From the NCBI GenBank assembly GCA_948469375.1, contig CAOKLO010000006.1, positions 1-64,000 of the forward strand: a stretch of 64,000 bases of DNA. Reading direction: 5' to 3'. The notes under the pieces are model-generated. The model was not told the DNA's origin. It did not search any database and worked only from the letters and a program-made list of their open reading frames with translations. A program made the translations under genes and the position numbers. This document shows positions 62,483 through 64,000 of the stretch, in pieces. The DNA is from an uncultured bacterium. Its GTDB lineage: Bacteria > Bacillota > Clostridia > Oscillospirales > Oscillospiraceae. Within the stretch, counting starts at the first letter, position 1. Each line of letters opens with the position of its first letter.

Positions 62483-62875
62483 GGCTGATATCAATAAGGC
62501 TTTGAACAGGACGAGTAACCGGCTGTGAAACCTCTCAGAGAGCCGCCCGCAAGGTGCGAGGGCGGCGGGGCGGCCCCGGCGAATATCCCCTGCGAGCCGC
62601 GGACCGAACGCTGTCTGCCAGTAGGCTCCGCCGGATGTCCCCGTTACAGGACGCACAAGTGCCGCACATAAGAAGCGCGGAGCCGTTGTGAGCAGCACGG
62701 ATGGACTGGAGGGTGAGCAAAAGCCCCCAGGCCCACAAAGTGGGACTGGGTTTTGCCCGAGCCGGAGGGAAGCCGTGCGTTGCGAACAGGCGAAGCGTGA
62801 CAACGCGCGGAGTAGGAGTGGTACCGCAGAGGTTTGCGCCTTTGTCTCCTTTTGGAGGCAAAGGCGTTTTATTTT
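62483..62875 (+). ncRNA. T-box riboswitch leader, isoleucine specifier
   Basis: Stem I features are visible: GGACGAGTAAC (about 62509-62519), CTCAGAGAGCC and GCAAGGTGCGA (about 62533-62560), and a specifier loop GAATATC with ATC (Ile) at 62585-62587. The antiterminator T-box core GGAGTGGTACCGC lies at 62815-62827. The terminator is CGCCTTTGTCTCC/GGAGGCAAAGGCG (62837-62866) plus TTTTATTTT. Uncharged tRNA-Ile would keep transcription going into the DUF1349 gene and ileS. An R2 element is inserted between stem I and the antiterminator. Confidence 0.85.
62679..62804 (+). repeat. Structured element R2, copy C (inside the T-box leader)
   Basis: GGAGCCGTTGTGA at the left and GCGTGACAAC at the right, with GCACGG/CCGTGC (62695-62700 with 62773-62778), GAGCAAAA/TTTTGCCC and GCCCAC/GTGGG stems. 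The sequence CCGGAGGGAAGCCGTGCGTT aligns with CCGGAGTGAAGCCGCGCGTT of copy B. Confidence 0.7.
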
Positions 62876-62894
62876 CAAAAAGAAGGTGATGTCA

Positions 62895-63503
62895 ATGATA
62901 GAGCTGACAAAATTCCAATGGATCAGAGAACCGGAAAGCTATCAGATCGCGGACGGCAAAATTGAAATCGTGACCAAGCCGCACACCGACCTGTGGCAGA
63001 GGACATACTACCACTTCCAAAATGACAACGCCCCCGTGTTCCAGATAGAGACCAACGAGCAGTATTTCAGCTTCGTGGTCAAAACCGAGTTTGCGGAAAG
63101 CCACCACCGCTTTGACCAGTGCGGCGTGGTCATGTACCTGGACAGCGAAAACTGGCTGAAGGGCTCCATTGAGTATGAAAACGACAAATTCCAGCACCTG
63201 GGAAGTGTCGTGACCAACCTGGGTTACTCCGACTGGGCCACAACGGAGATTGGCGCAGACGTAAAATCCATGTGGTACCGCCTCAACCGCCGGGCGGACG
63301 ACTACTGCATCGAGTGTTCCACAGATGGAGTGACATTTAGCCAGATGCGGATCTGCCATATGCACAGGGGAGCGGGCAAGATCCGGTTTGGCGTCTACGC
63401 CTGTTCTCCGGAGGACTCCTCCTTCAAGGCGGTGTTCTCCCACATGGATCTGCTGCCCTGCCAGTGGAAGGCCCACGACGGACAGCAGCCGGACGAAGTA
63501 TAA
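62895..63503 (+). CDS. DUF1349 family protein
   Basis: A 202-residue protein of the DUF1349 (concanavalin-like beta-sandwich) family: PHTDLWQRTYYHFQNDNAPV, VKTEFAESHHRFDQCGVVMY, WLKGSIEYEND, LGSVVTNLGYSDWA and GKIRFGVYACSP are the conserved blocks. The family is widespread and without a settled function. ATG 62895 has AAGGTG 6 bases upstream. It is the first gene behind an isoleucine T-box and lies 42 bases before ileS, so it is made when tRNA-Ile is uncharged, an unexpected link for this family. Confidence 0.85.
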   Translation: MIELTKFQWIREPESYQIADGKIEIVTKPHTDLWQRTYYHFQNDNAPVFQIETNEQYFSFVVKTEFAESHHRFDQCGVVMYLDSENWLKGSIEYENDKFQHLGSVVTNLGYSDWATTEIGADVKSMWYRLNRRADDYCIECSTDGVTFSQMRICHMHRGAGKIRFGVYACSPEDSSFKAVFSHMDLLPCQWKAHDGQQPDEV

Positions 63504-63545
63504 AATAACAGAATCAATAGTATCTGAGTAAAGGAGAAAATACCC

Positions 63546-64000
63546 ATGGACTACAACAAGACCGTACACCTGCCCCAGACCGACTTCCCCATGCGGGCGG
63601 GCCTGCCCAAGCGGGAGCCGGAGATGCTCAACGGCCAGTGGGCCAAGATCACCTACCACAAGCTGATGGACAAGAACGCGGGCAAGCCCAAATTCGTCCT
63701 CCACGACGGCCCCCCGTACGCCAACGGCAACATCCACATCGGCACCGCCATGAATAAGATCCTCAAGGACATCATTGTCAAATATAAGAATATGACGGGC
63801 TTCCAGGCCCCCTACGTCCCCGGCTGGGACACCCACGGCCTGCCCATCGAGACCGCCGTCCTCAAAGACAAGAGCGTCAAGCGCAACGAGATGACCACCG
63901 CCCAGTTCCGGGACAAGTGCCGGGAATTTGCCACCCAGTATATCGGCCGCATGACCGAGCAGTTCCAGCGCCTGGGCGTCATCGGCGAGTGGGAAAACCC
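63546..64000 (+). CDS. ileS: Isoleucyl-tRNA synthetase, 5' part
   Basis: The first 151 residues of a class I synthetase; the rest lies beyond the window. [20 protein letters not shown] is the IleRS start, [20 protein letters not shown] holds the HIGH motif (HIGT), and [13 protein letters not shown] is the conserved WDxHG region. AAAGGAG precedes the ATG. Placed behind a T-box leader with an ATC specifier, which fits regulation by uncharged tRNA-Ile. Type (eukaryote-like or bacterial) cannot be decided from this part. Confidence 0.97.
   Translation, partial: MDYNKTVHLPQTDFPMRAGLPKREPEMLNGQWAKITYHKLMDKNAGKPKFVLHDGPPYANGNIHIGTAMNKILKDIIVKYKNMTGFQAPYVPGWDTHGLPIETAVLKDKSVKRNEMTTAQFRDKCREFATQYIGRMTEQFQRLGVIGEWEN

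Overview
The window looks like the chromosomal replication-origin region of a GC-rich gut Clostridium relative, most likely an Oscillospiraceae member of the Flavonifractor/Intestinimonas/Oscillibacter type. The case rests on a butyrate-type CoA-transferase, Firmicutes-specific genes (remB, rlbA, hemZ, prp with propeptide-bearing L27, MurT/GatD, SepF, DivIVA, a T-box leader) and the classical dnaA-dnaN-rlbA-recF-remB-gyrB-gyrA gene order. Assignment to a genus is inference. No rRNA, tRNA, CRISPR array, transposase or phage gene was recognised.

Layout. 0-2.2 kb: end of a thiolase and a butyryl-CoA:acetate CoA-transferase. 2.2-5.2 kb: AraC/GyrI regulator, an ECF sigma/anti-sigma pair, tadA. 5.2-11.7 kb: xpt, a YitT protein, then the segregation cluster: noc-like parB paralogue, parA, parB and two related membrane coiled-coil proteins of unknown function, with four parS-type palindromes. 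11.7-20.7 kb: serS, small membrane proteins, rsmG, a MinD-like ATPase, an mgsA homologue, hisS, a second sigma/anti-sigma pair, aspS. 20.7-21.1 kb: a divergent pair of tiny genes around a palindromic operator. 21.1-31 kb (minus strand): rnhA, a membrane protein, gyrA, gyrB, remB, recF, rlbA, dnaN, dnaA. DnaA-box-like motifs lie on both sides of dnaA, so oriC is probably there. 31.3-34.4 kb (plus): rpmH, rnpA, yidD, yidC, jag. 34.6-40.5 kb: a metallo-hydrolase, hemZ, a lipoprotein, rplU-prp-rpmA behind a structured leader, obgE. 40.5-41.3 kb: a two-gene cassette bounded by inverted palindromic repeats. 41.3-44.8 kb: a CLC transporter, gap and a YgjV-like fusion. 44.8-49.5 kb (minus): miaA, hfq, an HlyD-like protein, yggS, sepF, divIVA. 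49.7-59.2 kb: a PilZ protein, aroK, a DEAD-box helicase, a phosphoesterase, an acetyltransferase, mnmG, a GyrI-like protein, murT/gatD. 59.2-62.1 kb: an XRE regulator operon ending in prmA. 62.4-64 kb: an isoleucine T-box leader, a DUF1349 gene and the start of ileS.

Together the genes cover origin firing (dnaA, dnaN, gyrase, recF), origin segregation (parABS, Noc), translation (four tRNA synthetases, ribosomal proteins, RNA modification) and envelope or division functions (yidC, jag, sepF, divIVA, murT/gatD). The left plus-strand block (3-20.7 kb) would be transcribed against the replication fork if oriC lies near 31 kb.

The least explained content is a family of structured intergenic elements with the tail GCGTGACAAC (five copies), a family of CTACTTT...AAAGTAG palindromes that also bounds the two-gene cassette, the membrane coiled-coil pair behind parB, and two enzyme homologues (MgsA, GatD) lacking residues normally needed for catalysis.
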